A stretch of 64,000 nucleotides of DNA from Dipylidium caninum (GCA_017562135.1 QEYB01001046.1:5146001-5210000); one strand, 5' to 3'. Shown: positions 41,801-55,900, counted from the stretch's first letter. A program made the numbers and translations. Notes: generated by a model not told the origin, from the letters alone.

Positions 41801-44800
41801 GCGACTTGTCAGTCACATCACCAGTCAACACAATGCCTACGTGGTGGCCCACTTTCCACTCACCTTTCCTTCTTTGTTTTCCTCCTATTGACAAATAAAG
41901 GGATTTCCTCTTCACCAAATATACCAAAATGAGAGCAGCGCAGAGGAAGACTGCGAAAATCACCGCGACACAGATGATCACCGCCTCACTGACCGTCACG
42001 CCGCTTCTGCGGTAGGACATGGTCGGTCGGTCGTATTCCCCTCGCAAAGGTCGATGTTTGTCTTCCCACCTGGATCGTGACGGGATCCACTCGGCGCCGA
42101 AGTCGCCGTAACCTTCGTTGTCCCAGACCTCTGGATATCCGACTGCATTGTCCGCGCGGGGCGCTGAAGACCCTCCGGATGGGCGGTTAGAGAGGGAATA
42201 GGCGTTGATGTCGGGGCTTCCCGAATAGGCGATGCCCCCAGGCGTGCCCGATTTACTTCCGGCAGGCCGGTCCATGACTATTCGTAGGCGAGCGGGGCTG
42301 GCGCAACGGGGTGGCATCCCGTGGTCGCAGGCTTCGAATTGGAGAAGATAGCTGGAGGCCTCCTTTGTGGCGGGATGGGCAGTTTTTAGGACGAGGGAGC
42401 CGGAAGCTGAATCGAGGTAGAAAATGTCGTCGGTATTTCCTGAGGTGATAGCATAATGTATCTGGCCGTTGGCTCCAGCGTCAGGATCTTGTGCCTCGAT
42501 GCGAATGAGAGGACGAGCAGTAGGATTGCCTACAGAATACGAAAAAGGCTTTCATTGGGCCTAATTTTGATTTTGCTCGGGCCACCGTTTTTATGATTCC
42601 GCCGACAAGCGACTACTTAGTCACGTCTCATTAATCAAACAAAACTGCGCTAAGCACATCGCGAATTTGGTGGTCGTGGCAACCCAGTTGAGTCACGGAG
42701 CCAATTTCGAACGCGTTAAAATTAAACACTCTCTGCTGTCATTTGCCCTGTCGGCGAAACTTGCTAGAAGAGCACGCACTCGCAGTCGCGGCCAGGAGGC
42801 ATTCAGTGGCGCCCTGAGCAGGTCACCACAATCAACAGGTTCAGCTAGTCGGAGCGGGGGACTGTGAGCGCGGGACTGCGAAACCCGGTTTGAAGTGATC
42901 GTGACGGGGGAAAGGGTCGCTCGGTGTTGTGGGGTCCCATGGTGCGGGGAGAGCGGAGGCACGACTCACAAGGTGTCGAGTGCCATCTACACTGGCTGCC
43001 TTAAATGCTCACGACATGAGAGGAGTTCTTGTGGCCGCAGTTTGGAGTGCTGCACGAAAACATTCACCAAGTGCATGTCACTAGGGAAATGGTAGTCAGT
43101 CTGGCTTCGCAGAGCATAAACTGTTAAGCCTACTGTTGGCGTCGATAGAGCCGCCACTGGCAGGCAGATTGACAGCCACCACGGGGATACGGTCGGCGTC
43201 GGGGGCAGAGTCAAGTGGTTGAGGGGCTAGGGAAAATTCGTCTCCTTCGAAAGCCGGCTCTCCGGCTCCCTTCGCGGCTGCACTCTTGGAAGCCGGCCGG
43301 ATAAACACCGGGTCGTTGTCGTTCTCATCCTAAAAGGAGCATGGCAATATGTTTTATCAGTGCGGTTGGCTTAGTCCATCCACATGCGGCAAATCAGGGC
43401 GCTTTCCACCCGGCCTACGTGGCCGCGAGTTTGTTGACGGCAGATGCGTATGTCCCCGGGAAAAGTATGTTGTCTTGAGCGGCTTGAACCCACCAAGTGG
43501 ACTGATGAATTCAATGTGAGAATCAGATGCTTTGCAGGAATCGGAGGTACCCTCACGCAAGTGGTGCGTCTTAAATGCAGCCGCGGATTGCGCGAGTGCC
43601 GCCTTAGGAGCCTCCAACAAACCACTAACTGGCCGGTATCACTGCAACAGAAGGCATGCTCCGAGACAAGACGTGATTCCGTCACACGCATGCATGGGGT
43701 AAGTCCGCAAAGTGAGACATGCGAATGGGTGAGGTATCTGCACCAGTTACGCCGTGGCCACCAAGGAACGGTTAATTCTTCATGCCACTCAAACAGTGAT
43801 ACCCCACCTCCGCCCACGCCGGTTGGTTGGCGACCGGCGAAGAGGACCGGCTCCGCGTTCAGGTCTGCGCATGACTCGCAGAGCCAACGAGCGCTCGGCT
43901 CTCGGCAAAAATGTCCCATGTCCTTTCTTTGCCGGCGAAAGCAATTAGCGACACATTTCTTTACTGCGAGGAAATAATATCTGAAGCGATGACTTCAAAT
44001 AACCAAGAGTGTTGCCAATCGTTCTGCGAAAAAGGTGGTTGTTCAGAGGTTTTTTGGGGTCTTCGTGCTTTTCGTTCGGCTATTGGCTGCCTTTTGAAAG
44101 GCAAAACATCCCCGCGGCGGAAGAGAGCGGGTGGGAGACACGCCCCATCTACCAGCCACCACGATGGCGCAAGCCTCTTCGGCGCCGTAAAGGTTAGCCT
44201 CCGGCCCGAGGCCGCACGGGCGAGGATCAAGTGCGCGCAGTGGGTGCGTTTTCTGCAAACACATCAAGATTCGCTCGACCGTAAACGAGGCCTCCTAGGC
44301 TCCCGCGAGTCACTTTATGAAAAGAAAACCGTGGGTCCGTCTCCCCGTCCGCGAATCGGAGGGCGGCCCGGGTGAATCAGAGCAGAGGAGGCTGCGAATC
44401 ACCAGATGCCGTCCTCGATTGCGCGACGTCCCTGTTCGCGGCCCAGGCTGCCGCGCGGAGGAGGGAGGGTCGGACGCCGCCGGCCTTGCGCGTCTCCGCC
44501 CCGCCGCTGCACAGCTTCGCTGCGCCACTTCTTGCGTGTTTTATGCGCGTGTGTAAACGATCATGCCTCAGTGTGCGTAGGGTATATTAGTTTTAACAAC
44601 CCGAAAACACATCACCAGCAGTTTGACATGCTAACAGTTTCATATTCGCCAGTTCTCCTTTTCCTTGGTAAGGCTTCTTAAGTTTGTTGTAAGGCATCGC
44701 AACTTTCGTTGTGATGGCTGGAGGAACCCACATTCTGATAGTTTTTAGATAACGTAAAACACAACGACGTCATACCTCGACCAGAACCGTAACTAGAGCA

Positions 44801-47800
44801 GTCGATGTTCTGGATACGCCGTCGACTGGCCCCTTGTCGATGGCAACGACGTGGAAGGTGTAGTTTGCGTAGGTCTCCCTATCCAGAGGCTCCTTAGTTC
44901 TCAGCTGCCCGGATGTTGAGTGAAGGGTAAAGGCATTTTCCACATAGGCGGCGGTCCCCTGTGCAAAGTGAATGCTCACGCCCCGTGGAGCCCGGGCACC
45001 GTTCGGTGTGCTGGCATTGCCGACGGAGCCTAGATTCCCCCAAAAACTCACGTCGGGGTCGACAGCACTGACGCGGCCCACGAGGGTGTAGGCGGGGAGG
45101 TTCTCCTTCACTGAAAAGTGGTAGGAGTCGACGCTTGTCGGCTCATCGAGAATGCTGGGCGCATACAGTCGCTGGTTGGGCTGGTCGTTGTCCAAGACCT
45201 GGTGGAACACCGGCGACCAGTCGTTCATGTCAAATATTTGCACGAATACGCTGGCGGTGCCCGTGTGTGACGGCGCCGTGGGCTCGGACGGCTGGTCGAC
45301 TGCGATCACCTTCAGCTTTACTAATTTCTCCCTCTCTGCGTCGAATGAGCGCAGAGTAAAAAGCTCTCCTGTGACCGAATCAATTCGAAACATGTCGGAG
45401 GCCTGGGCTGGCACGCTTTCTTGCCCATAATCATTTAAGGGAAAGAGACTCGGCCGCAGCTTCGGCTCCTCGATTTCGATTGATGGCAGAAGACCGTACA
45501 GTATTTTCGCGTTGTCACCTTCGTCTTTGTCGTAAGCTATTACACGCCCGATTCTGTATCCTTGCAGTGTTCCATTCGCGCCACTCGCTGCTGCAGGAAC
45601 TCTTGTGTTTTCATTGACGGAGAAGTAGAAGACCGGCCAAAGGAAGGTGGGAGCCTCATCATTGACGTCCAACACCCGAATGTTAATGATTTTATCCGCT
45701 GTGTTATTGGCCTCGTCCACACAGTGAATGCGTACCTGGAGCATTTTCGTAGTTTCCCTGTCCACAGGCTCCTCAAGACTAAGGAGGAAGTCATTACTGC
45801 TTGGTGGTGCATTCGCATCGCTGGCAGACTGTTGATGGGTGAGCGGTGTAACACGTTTTAGCGAGAGATTATCGTTGTCTGGCGCGGTGCATTCAACACG
45901 ATCTCGGCCGTCGAAATCAGGATCACGGGCCTGAATGAAGGCAAGTCTAACAGGCACCGAGGAATTCTCCACGATAACACCTAAAAGTGCAAGATGGCAT
46001 TTTGCAAAATCCCACTAGAAAGGAGGCCCAAAGAAGAGTGGACTCCTGCTAATTCTCCCTATGCTGGACGCCACCGGTCCACGCACGGGCGCGAGGGCGA
46101 CAATGCGCGGCCAGTCGGGCCCCGGTCCTCGCGCGCCCGTCCCACGCGCACACCAGACGAAGAACGCCGCCACCGATGCCTAGTGGCCTTAATGGAATAG
46201 GGAAAAGTGGCACCTTCGAAGAGCCGATGACTGGCACCCCGTTGCCTTGCGGGGGTGCTTGCAAGTGGGCAAATGACTCTCCTAGGAGCATACTTCCTGG
46301 AAGGGCATAGGTCCCCAGCCACTCTGAGTGGTGCCGTTAACACACTATTTGAGGGGAGCCATGGCGGCGCCTGGGGGTAACACCGTAAATGTGTGCGGTC
46401 CACTAGCCCATGCACGGTGACGATGCCACGAGAGGGGAACAGAAAACAGGCCTAACGCCCGCCCGCACGCGCCCTGCTGTGGGCGGTCAGAATCGCCGAA
46501 TGCCCTGCGGTTAGGAAAGTTTGAGAAAGGAGGACGTGGGGTGGGGTGGGGTGCGGTGGGAACAAGGAGGTTCACCTGCTTCTCCGTGCTTGAAATGCTC
46601 TGGCGAGCCCAAGAAACTCGAACTGATGATTGGCCTCTCGTCGTTTTCATCGATTATGGGGATGACAACCAACGCAGTCCCGGTTTTTTCATAAGGCGGC
46701 GGCGCAGAATCAGTGGCCTTCACAAAAAATGCAAACTGCTTTCCTTTTGAAGGCGGCGCCTCGCGCAGCGCACTAGTAGAACTGGCCATTTGCGCTGGCT
46801 CCAATGTCTCATAGTCCAGCCAATGTCGCAGAATAATTCGGCCGTCCGGATGCACCGAAAAGGTCTCCCCGATTAGCCGATTAGGCGTTGGAATCAGGGA
46901 GTACGTGAGTCTCGAGTTGGACTCCGACGCGTCACCATCAAATGCGGTGACGTTGAGGATCACCTTCCCCGGGTGTGTCCGTTCTGAGACGCCTTGGACG
47001 CCGGGAGGAGTGAAAATCTGTTGGGTGAAAACTGGAGCCTCGTCGTTGACGTCAATCACGTTAATCCTTAAATGCGCTTTCCCCACATTTGGAGGATCAC
47101 CAGCGTCTGATGCTATCAAAAGAAGGTCATACGCACTTCGTTTTTCATAGTCAATTGGTTGATAGGGAGTCAACTGCAGCATTCCATTAACTGGACCGCT
47201 TATAGTAAACGGGGCTGGGCCTTGTTCGTCCTCGCCCGAGGCACCAGCAGGCGCAGTTCTATAGGCTTCCAGACGGTAGGAAATCTCTCCGTTGCGACCA
47301 AAATCGGGATCGTAGGCGGCAGGAACGAGAACTTTGTTGCCCGAGCCATGTTCAAGAATGTTCGCTTCGAGAACAGGTAGGTCATCAAGTCGCCTCTCTG
47401 CCGAATTCCACGACGGTGCATTATCGTTGACGTCTTGAATCATCAGTTTGACCGGTATCGTATGAACCGAGACCTCCTGACTATTGTCTGGCTGTACCGT
47501 GGCTAATATATCAATCTGTTTTATGCAGGAGGCCTCAGGATCGAGGTAGAGCACGAGGACTCCCGTTGACTGTGAGCATAGGGCTTCTCTGTCCACCCGT
47601 CCGTTGATAAAAAGACGGCCTGTCTGCGATTCTATCCGCAGCAGTCGAGTGAGCATGTCGTGAGAATCGAGCAGTTGGTAGGTCGTTCGCGACCCTTTAC
47701 CGACGACAGCCTGGAGGCACTCCGCGACTCCCTCTATCTCCGTTCCGTTCGCTGACTCCTCAACAAATTGGAATACTTGCGAATGCGAATCAGTAAATGC

Positions 47801-47863
47801 ATAAATGCCAGGGAGCCCCGCCATTATGCACACAAGGAGGACTGAGACTGTCACGAAGCTCAT
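38838..47863 (-). CDS. Protocadherin-like cell-adhesion receptor
   Basis: Single-pass cadherin-repeat receptor for calcium-dependent homophilic contacts. Exons: 47863-46576, 45980-44776, 43329-43134, 42529-41864, 41126-41056, 40399-40252, about 40190-40141, about 40055-38838; roughly 1613 residues. Signal peptide VTVSVLLVCIMAGLPG; successive calcium-linker motifs DVNDNAPSW, DVNDEAPVF, DENDERPII, DVNDEAPTF, DMNDWSPVF and DENDNDPVF, with DRE/DYE and DPDFG/DPDAG motifs between, so six full repeats and a partial seventh. Membrane span AVIICVAVIFAVFLCAALIL followed by KRK. The 650-residue tail is Pro/Ser/Tyr-rich with the acidic run DEVDDEEEEGEEELES. Large undivided ectodomain exons are typical of protocadherins. 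Fat, Dachsous or classical features (EGF, LamG, catenin-binding site) are absent. The start lies directly after a pyrimidine-rich TCTTCTAG. The junction between the 40252 and 38838 exons is the least certain part. Confidence 0.87.
39097..39160. repeat. Pyrimidine-rich trinucleotide tract in protocadherin tail
   Basis: CTC/TCC/TCA repeats that encode, on the minus strand, the acidic Glu/Asp run of the cytoplasmic tail. Confidence 0.75.
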
Positions 47864-49165
47864 CTAGAAGACAAAACGTAAGTGGAGTTGTCTTTCGGCT
47901 TTGGTAAATGCCTTCTTCTGAAATACCGCCAGTAGTCCCTGGCTTAACACTTTACCTCTCGGCTACTTCGTATGCGATTTGAATATTTTGTGTCAGAAAA
48001 GAGGAAGAAATTCTCTCACATTCTGCGTCCCCTATCACTGCAAGCGTGACAAGGAAGGCACCTTCTGTGAGGACCAAGAGGACATATGAGGCTAAGAAAT
48101 GTCGAGATACTGTGGGTTCGGAGCGGACGCCAGTGCTACAGCTGTCCGGGATCTTAACTGCCCTCAGTCGAAGCCTCCAGCCGCACTGCGCCCGCGGCAG
48201 GGAGGTTGAGCCACGGTGGAGTGCCGGGGCAGGCTTTCCGACGTTCCCGTCAGGAGCACGCTGACTCCGGCAGGGCTGATTGGTGTCCTCGGTGGAACAC
48301 GCGACGGGGCTGGACTTCCAACCGAACGGGCGTCTCCCCCGAATATCAGCACCCAGCCCTGGCCACCGCTTTCCGGGCGGATGGACTGACGCAGCCAGTG
48401 AGAATAAACCGGAAATTTCGACACTACCAACATGAGGGCGTCAGACGGCAGACCAACCTACGTAGATTCGCGTAAACGGCCTTGTTTCGGCGGTGAGCAC
48501 AACAAATTTGTTTTAAAAAGACGTCCTTTCACTACGGACCGGTTGACGCGTTTGGGACTCTTCGTAAACAAATGTCGAATCGTCTGCGACATCTAATGCA
48601 GAGCGATATCGTAGTCGGAAGCCTAAACAAGCGCGGGGAGAGGTGCTGCTCTGCAAGACGCGGGCATAATTGGGGAAGCAAGGGTTCACTTCACCGAGAC
48701 GGGCACGGATGCCAAATGCACACAAGTGCGCATGGAAGCGCGTCTAAAGATGCGATTCTAGGAAAGCAACTGTTCAAGATGGGCGGGAGAGCGTGGTGAG
48801 ATGGCCGAGGGAAGGCCTCCGCAACTGCGCCACCTTCGTTCTCCGTGCCTCTGCCTCCGCTTTCCGAACCACAATTTACAATCAAGTTGAGAGGGGAACG
48901 GCGAGACCATCGCGAAAGGAAGTTGCGCATTTCGGTGCATCTGTGAAAAGACAGCATAACCAGACGCTGCGATGTGTACGCTGCCATGAGCTTTCACCCC
49001 AACGCCCCAACTCCCTCAGCCTCCACCCGTGCTTCGACCCATTTCGCCTTTTAAGTTGGGGCCGTGGCAGCTGGGACGCTGGGTCGTAGATCCAAAACCA
49101 AGGGGCATGGAGACTTCTGTAAGTGCCGCGCACCACACAAGAGCCGCACCGCGAGGTGCCCGGTT

Positions 49166-49195
49166 GGGGGGGGGGGGAGGGGGGGGGGGGGGGGG
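49166..49195. repeat. Near-pure poly-G tract
   Basis: About 29 G with a single A. Prone to quadruplex formation and to assembly errors. Confidence 0.95.
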
Positions 49196-49693
49196 CGCCG
49201 CCCGACGTGGCAGCCAGCGGCAGCAGCTCCTCGAGCCCATTCAAGGAAGTCCAGTGACTCACCCCAGCGCCTCGGGAATGGCGAAGTTGTTCCGCGTTCA
49301 ACAGTAAAGTGGGCATTGCTCCGTCAGCTCGCCTGTTCCGCGTATCGGCATCAGTTGTTGTTGTTATAAACGATGAGCGTTAAAAAAGGCTTCATTTAAA
49401 CACTTGGCATTTGTACGCGTTCGCAGCGTTGTGCCAAGTTTGCACAACATCGTGGGTGCACACACGCGCATGCACAATGACCGCAAGAGCCAATCATTGT
49501 GCTGTAAATTTACACCTGTGTCGGGCATGTGGTCGGCCAATCATCACGGCGGCGATCTGTCAGCGATTCGCATGCACGACGTGCTCGCGCCCGTCCGAGC
49601 TGCCCACACGCGCTGGCCACTTTATCGCGCCTGACACCACCGAGTGCATTTGTACACTGCAAAGTACGTCAATACACCTCCTCCCTGACTCTT

Positions 49694-49785
49694 CCACCTC
49701 CTCCGCCTCCGCCCTCGCCTCCGCCCTCGCCTCCGCCCACGCCCCTCCCCCACCCTCGCCTCCTCCCCTCCCTGCTCCCTGCTGC
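49694..49785. repeat. CCTCCG/CCCTCG minisatellite
   Basis: Imperfect repeats of ctccgccctcgc-type units, purely pyrimidine plus G on the plus strand. Confidence 0.85.
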
Positions 49786-50724
49786 CTCACTTTCATAAGC
49801 CGTGGCAAGCCCTTTTGGTGGTAGTAGGCTCATACGTCCGCCCACGTATTATTGTAGCTTTCATTTGGAGAAAGGACGCCCGCCCGCCTTGAGCCCATCG
49901 TGGAGTAGACCGCAAGTGCTGTGTGCCCGCACTGATGAGCGGTTTTGTGGAAGTGCAACTGCGCCATTAAGTAAACTTCCCTACCCAAGGCAAAGTGCCC
50001 TCTCCTCTCCTCTTTCCACTTTTCTGCTCTATTATCTCTCCTTTCCACCTCTACCTGTGCCCTAAGAGCTGGTGACTGCGGCGATGGGGACCCCGAAGGT
50101 CGGTAGGGCAGTCTTAGGAACGCTGCTTTCATCCAAATTTTGCTCACCACATGGCTGGCGGTAAACCCAAGTAAGACGCGGCATGCCATGGCCGCGGGAG
50201 GAACATGCTGCACTCCTTCACGGCGTGGGAGCGCAAATAGCCAACAGGAATGAGCGCAGCGATTTCCCCAAAGTGGGTGAAGATCGTAGCGTATTGCACT
50301 GTCGGCCAGTTCACTTGGGGATCTCCGAACTTCACCCGTATGGAGTATGATTTGCCCATGTGGGCAAGGAGAACGCTCCTTTCCTCGCTCGCTTTCGCAC
50401 CCACTCCCAAATCGGGTGTGCACAGGTGCAAACTGACGAGTTTTTGCGCGAGTCTGTAAGGCCCGACTCCATCAACAAGCCTTCGCCAAAAAGGTAAATG
50501 TCAGGAAAATGATCGCCCGGGTGTTGGCCGCAGCTCGCCCATGGCCAGCGAAGGCCCTTCTCCGCGTCTGGCCCACAGGGCAGTGTGGGCGGCTGGGCCA
50601 CCAATGCACCTTCAAGAATCTACTCGGTACTTGAATGACACGATGAAAATATTCTCTCCAGTCTTCACCATCAACAATCATTTAACCGATTTCATTGGCT
50701 TTTTCCTCATAGAGTCACTCTACT

Positions 50725-50815
50725 TTCTCGTTCTCTTTTTCTTCCTTCCTTCCTCCCTTCCCCTCCTCGTTCTTCTTCTTCTCTCTCCCTTCCGATCCAC
50801 TTCGCTTCTCCCGTC
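50725..50815. repeat. Polypyrimidine tract
   Basis: About 90 bases almost entirely of C and T with cttc and ttcc units. Confidence 0.85.
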
Positions 50816-51169
50816 AGACGGGAAAAGTGGCCGAAAAAAGAACTTCTGCCCGTTAGCCAAAAATAGCTCCTAGCCGCTTTCCAACAAGCGCACCTTCCCC
50901 CGCTGGCTCCCGAGGCCCTGCGGTGAGCATCATCCAGGGTGGCTGCGTGTCGCCTGTCTACAACTCCCTCTTCATTCTCAGCTTCTAACGCCGCATTTTA
51001 TGCCCCGCCAACTATTCACTCTCTAAGCGCAGATTACAAGTTCGGCGGCTGGACGAGCACTCGGTGGAGCCGAAGTCTAAAAATGTGATATTTACATGAG
51101 AGAGAGAGTCCCGGGCCAAGGCCGTTTCATTCGCCACACCATGTTACTTATGGGAGTCCTCCATGAAAC

Positions 51170-51230
51170 GGGGTGGAGGGGAGGGGGGGGCTGGCTGGGG
51201 GGGGGGCGGGGCGGGGCGGGGTGGGGGAGG
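51170..51230. repeat. G-rich block
   Basis: Many runs of three or more G (including ggggcggggcgggg). Candidate quadruplex-forming sequence. Confidence 0.85.
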
Positions 51231-52909
51231 GCGCGAAAGCGAGCGCCGATTTTTGTGCAATCATTTGACGCTGGCACACCAGTCGTAGGAACGACTTCTC
51301 TTCTCATCAGCTGTAATCGTCATTTGTTACACATATATGCTGGGATTATGCTCACGTGGCCAAAGGTCTGGGATCACTCGAAAGAAAGTGGCCCCCACTA
51401 TATCCGACACTCTGCCAACCTCGATTTGTCAAGTGATTTTGGTCCTCGGTGGGAGTTGAAGCTGATCTACTGCACAGAGAGGCGCCTGTTCTGACGTCGA
51501 ATACAAACTCATGTTTGGTCTTTGAACTTCGACACACGTCAGTGTGTACCACCATCACTGCTTCCCAAACCGAGGCCTGGGACTGGTTTTTAGGTCGAAA
51601 CAGCCCAGACCACGGAAACACACCGGGCTCGGATTAGCGGACCAACTGTTTGTCCCGAAATGCGTCAGAGAAAAAGTGCTTTGGAATGAGTCCGAGGAGC
51701 TTGCAAGTCGGCAACTCGGGCCATTCAAAATACCAGACCAAATGGATATTAGAGCCATTCGCATTTATCGGTCAGAAGCACAGAAGCACCTCATCGAAGC
51801 AGGGAGATGCGTAGTTTTGAGCCACAGTCACAAACAGACAACACATGTAATCAATGGATGGTGGAAAGGATGTACACGCAATTTGTTCCCTGGAATAGTT
51901 GTGTTATGTACAAAAGCACGACAGTCATAAATCACCATACTCCAAAAAAACTACTGGTTTGGCCATGCAGTCAGGGATTTCTGCAGGGTGTGCCAGCGTC
52001 ACAGGGGACTTTCTACCACCCGAAGCAACCTCTGATGCTTCTCGCGGTCTCGAAATCGGAGTTTCAGTGCGTTGGCAGGAGACACAATTGATTGACTTCG
52101 AGTTGTTGGTGTCCCCGGACGCGCACTTGCCCCGGCCAATCAGACCACCGAGAGACGGCGCTGCTGCGCTGTCATTGGCCGAGGCCACCCTCCGTCGGCG
52201 TGTGCACATCGACCTGCAGGCGGTGGAAATAGTTTATTTTATAACCGTAGAATAAATCGTCAATGCGGGCTTGAACAGTTCAACAAATCACTCACGAAAT
52301 AAAAACCTCCATTGTGCGATACCCCGTTCTCCAGTCTGCTCTTTCAACAGCCACATCCCGACTGCGCCCCCTAATTCTCTCCCCACTCACCCTAATCAGT
52401 TCAGAGTATCACTACCATAACAGTGAGGAAGCAGCGCGAAGATGCATGGAGTGCAGCAATGGAACTTCAACGAAAACGCGTACCTAGTCTGAGGAATATA
52501 TACTCTATCTCTCGCCCTCTCTTCAAACTATTTCGTATAGTCGCCGCCCGGTGGTCATGGAAAAGAACGCTCAAGGTATTCTGCGCCTCCAAAGATGAAG
52601 ATAACCGCACCATGTCAGTTAGTTTACTACTCCCCGACACACCACAAAATGCCGCCGACTGCGGAAATGATCAGAGTAAAGTGTGCGAACGACTGTTTCA
52701 TTAATGGTGTACGATTACTTATAAGATGAATTCGTCACCCTTCTGTCCTATATGGGTCTCTACACCTTAACGCCACCGCCATGCCAAGTAGTGCGGTATA
52801 GGGGATAAGAGCGGTTTGGAAGAAAAGGTAAAAGGTTCTTTAAATGTAACAATTTTTCAATCTCTACTACAATCCCTGTTACCAATTATTGTTTTCCTAC
52901 TTAGCCACT

Positions 52910-55900
52910 TTAACCTACTGAGTCTTCTTGAGGTTTGTGTGATCCGTGAGACGCGGACTTAGTGCTGATAGCCAACCTTGTGTGGGAATGAACGTCAAGG
53001 AATTTGTTTTGCTCAGGAAAGTATTTTTGCCTTGTGGTACGATGGAATTGACGGAATACACTTCCACGTCTGCAATATAAAGCAATTGATTTGTCACTAA
53101 AGTAAAAAACAACATGCTTTCAAAAAGCACACTTGAGGTGTTTCAAGGGCCCGATGGACACATGAAACATCAAGTGGCGAGTGGACTCACGGTCTTCTTC
53201 GGATCTGTCAGTGACGGGAAAGCGTGAAGAGGATTGTACGACTAGACGCTTGTCTAAAATTAGTATATCGCATTCGTTTAGTGGGTATTCCGTTGATTAA
53301 GGAGCTCCGAATTATCGGCCTAACCTATGCATTCGGAGTTTCGTGATTGGTGTCCTGATAAATTATTCTTTACCATTGGCCTCGTATCTCCCGATGAGTA
53401 AGTCCAGGCGGCTTTTCCGTTCCCCACGGTCTTCGAATAAATAAGGACATTTTAATTTAATTGCTACTTAATTACGAACAGTAGATTCGTTAAATACTAA
53501 CCGGGCTTGGACTTAATTGTTGTTTTTCTAAATTCCCGATAAATCTCTGAAAATCCCGAATGTATTCATCGTCATCTTCCATCATATCGTACTGCGTGTC
53601 GGAATGGGGCGGAACTCGTCTGCTACCTAGGTGAGGAATATTCGTACGCATTTAAGGAACAGGCCGTAGAAAATCAGTGCGCCATAAACAACACGATTTC
53701 GATCACTCCCTCATAATGGGTCCCAAGGAAAGACCCAGAGGCACAACAATAAGTGCATCAAGGCTCTCGGCTGGAGGGAGGGCCACCTTATCTACCGCAA
53801 TTGTCACGCGACGTGGCCCGATGCGAAAAAAGACGGGATGGTATGAAGGCAAATGCGAAATATTCGAAATAGTTCACAAATTTGCAGCTAGTAACGGCAG
53901 AATAGGAAGCAAAAGACCAAGCTGTGCAAGGAGACTAAGAATTAATTTTGCCGCCAAGTCTGCACACAGTCGAAGCTGGAAGGGTCGGAAATAAATTATC
54001 GGCACAAAAACCTCTTGCCTTGCTTGGGGACACTAAAGAGGCGTTGTGCGTGCTCCATGCGCCCCGCGCTGATGCGTACGAATCTGTTCAATTAAAGTTT
54101 AACTCACCCGGTTCGTAGCTATCGGTGAGTGGCAGGCGGCTGTTGTCCAGACTGTAGACATCCTTATTCTGGAATTGTAAAAGAGCCTCTAAACAGTGCA
54201 CGGGTGCCTTATCGGCTCGGGAAGTCGGGGACACCTCTGGAAGGGTTGCATGCTCAGGACAAACTTTATTCACTTCCGTGCTTCATGCCTCCTTTGTAAC
54301 ACACTTTACTGCGTCGTAAAAACCGATTTAATGAGAAAACTAATTTTAAAACTCTAAATGTTTAGGCACTAGAACCTAACCGCAACGAGTAGAAAAAGTA
54401 AACTCGCCTTTGTGAGGGCATCACGAGCTTTCTGCAGAAAACTCATGCTCGATTTTGTTCTGCGAAGAAAAGGGATATGTTGAATTAGAAAATGTCATTT
54501 TTAGGCTATGAAATGGTCACCGCTTCCCCCCAACTACGCGTTTTCTTATCGCCTAAGACAGATAAGAGATGAACGCCCTTCGCCCCTTCAAAAATCGGCA
54601 CCCATAAAGTGTCTTGTGGCATGAATAAGTTCTGCGTCTCCAATGTTAGAAGACATTAACGCCGAATGCAAGCAAGAAGCCACCGAAGGGGGGGGGGTTA
54701 CTTTCACAGTGAAGGCGGTCGGACCTATCCACCCAAACCGTCGACTGCCGAGGCATCAAGTGGGGCAGGGGCGTGCGAGACGGCGGAACGATGGCTCGAG
54801 TTACCTCTTCGAGAGGGCGGCGTGGTGCCGAAGCGGGCCAACACCGCCGCCACACGTGTGCTGCTCACGAATTGGGGACTCGTGGGGTTTCCGTTCGGCC
54901 AGTGCCTTCCCTCCTGTCAGACCCACTTACGGGGACTGAAATGGCAGAGACGCAACGAAACCCAAGCAATTTACGGCGGATGTATTAGGACGCCTTCGTC
55001 ATCGCAAAACTTGTTGACCTGAGGATTCTGGTCGACGTTTGGCAAATGGTAGCAACACCGGTGTGCCTGTAGGCCTTTTCCACCATGGCCTCAACCCGCA
55101 CCAGCCGCTTCGCAGCTACGAACGCATAATTTTTTTGGATCTCGGCACCAAGTGTTAGTGCAAAAAGCCAGCGAAATTTCGTACTTTTTGGGCGTGGGAA
55201 GAGTTTTGTACTGCTCGACCAGCTTTTCCTCCAGCCGCTCCTTATGTCGCTTCATTAACGTTAATTCGTCACTAAAAAGAAGGCGGAAGGAGGTTATTGC
55301 GAAATAGCGTGGTGGCAAGCGGCATGGGTTTGTACAACACTTCCTCTGCTGCCCTTGTTAAATTAACAGGGGTGCCGAGAGCGGCGACGGCACTGCCTTG
55401 CTACGGCACTTGCCTAGCCGTTTAAGGGTGATTCAATTAGGGGACGAGAACAAATCTAATCATGCATGACACTTGCAGCGACGACCTCAGCGAAGTAAAC
55501 TCACAGCCACAAGGTAAACCAAACGCCGGTGAGTGGCCTGTTTGCTTACGCCATCTAAACACGCCTATAATCACCAACAACCAGCAGCTCCCCGGCGCTC
55601 TGATCCCAACATGTGAGTTCGCTTGGGGACTTGCTACCGCCAAATAGGCAATCTGCTTCGAGGAGGCATCCAGGGGAATGATGGCGGCGTGTTCGGAGCA
55701 AGTGCCGTGTCGTCGCGGCTGATGCTTCTTTCGTCCGCCGAGAAGGGGGCCGCCGAGGCACAGAGGTCCGCCCCTCCGATCGCCCCCAACTGCGGCGGCA
55801 GCCGCGGCTTCAGTCTGTATGGCGAAAGTGAGTCGATCGCCCCATACCACACTGACAAATGTGTCCAGCGCTTCGAATACCACCCACATGCTGAAAGCTG

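Larger units (their letters stand above)
47864..52909. other. GC-rich spacer upstream of the protocadherin
   Basis: No recognised gene in 5 kb. Rich in simple sequence: a G-run at 49166-49195, a CCTCCG-type minisatellite at 49694-49785, a pyrimidine tract at 50725-50815 and a G-rich block at 51170-51230. Open stretches on both strands look like by-products of composition. A 128-codon plus-strand one at 51547-51930 has no recognisable domain. The region should contain the protocadherin 5' UTR and promoter. Confidence 0.45.

Noticed and set aside
43444..43977. 177-codon plus-strand open stretch
   Set aside because: Sits in an intron of the protocadherin, no recognisable domain or splice context. 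GC-rich DNA gives long chance frames.
54646..54855. Minus-strand open stretch in the CCDC88-like gene
   Set aside because: No acceptor/donor pair in a phase that links to the exons at 55185 and 54168; not added to the model.
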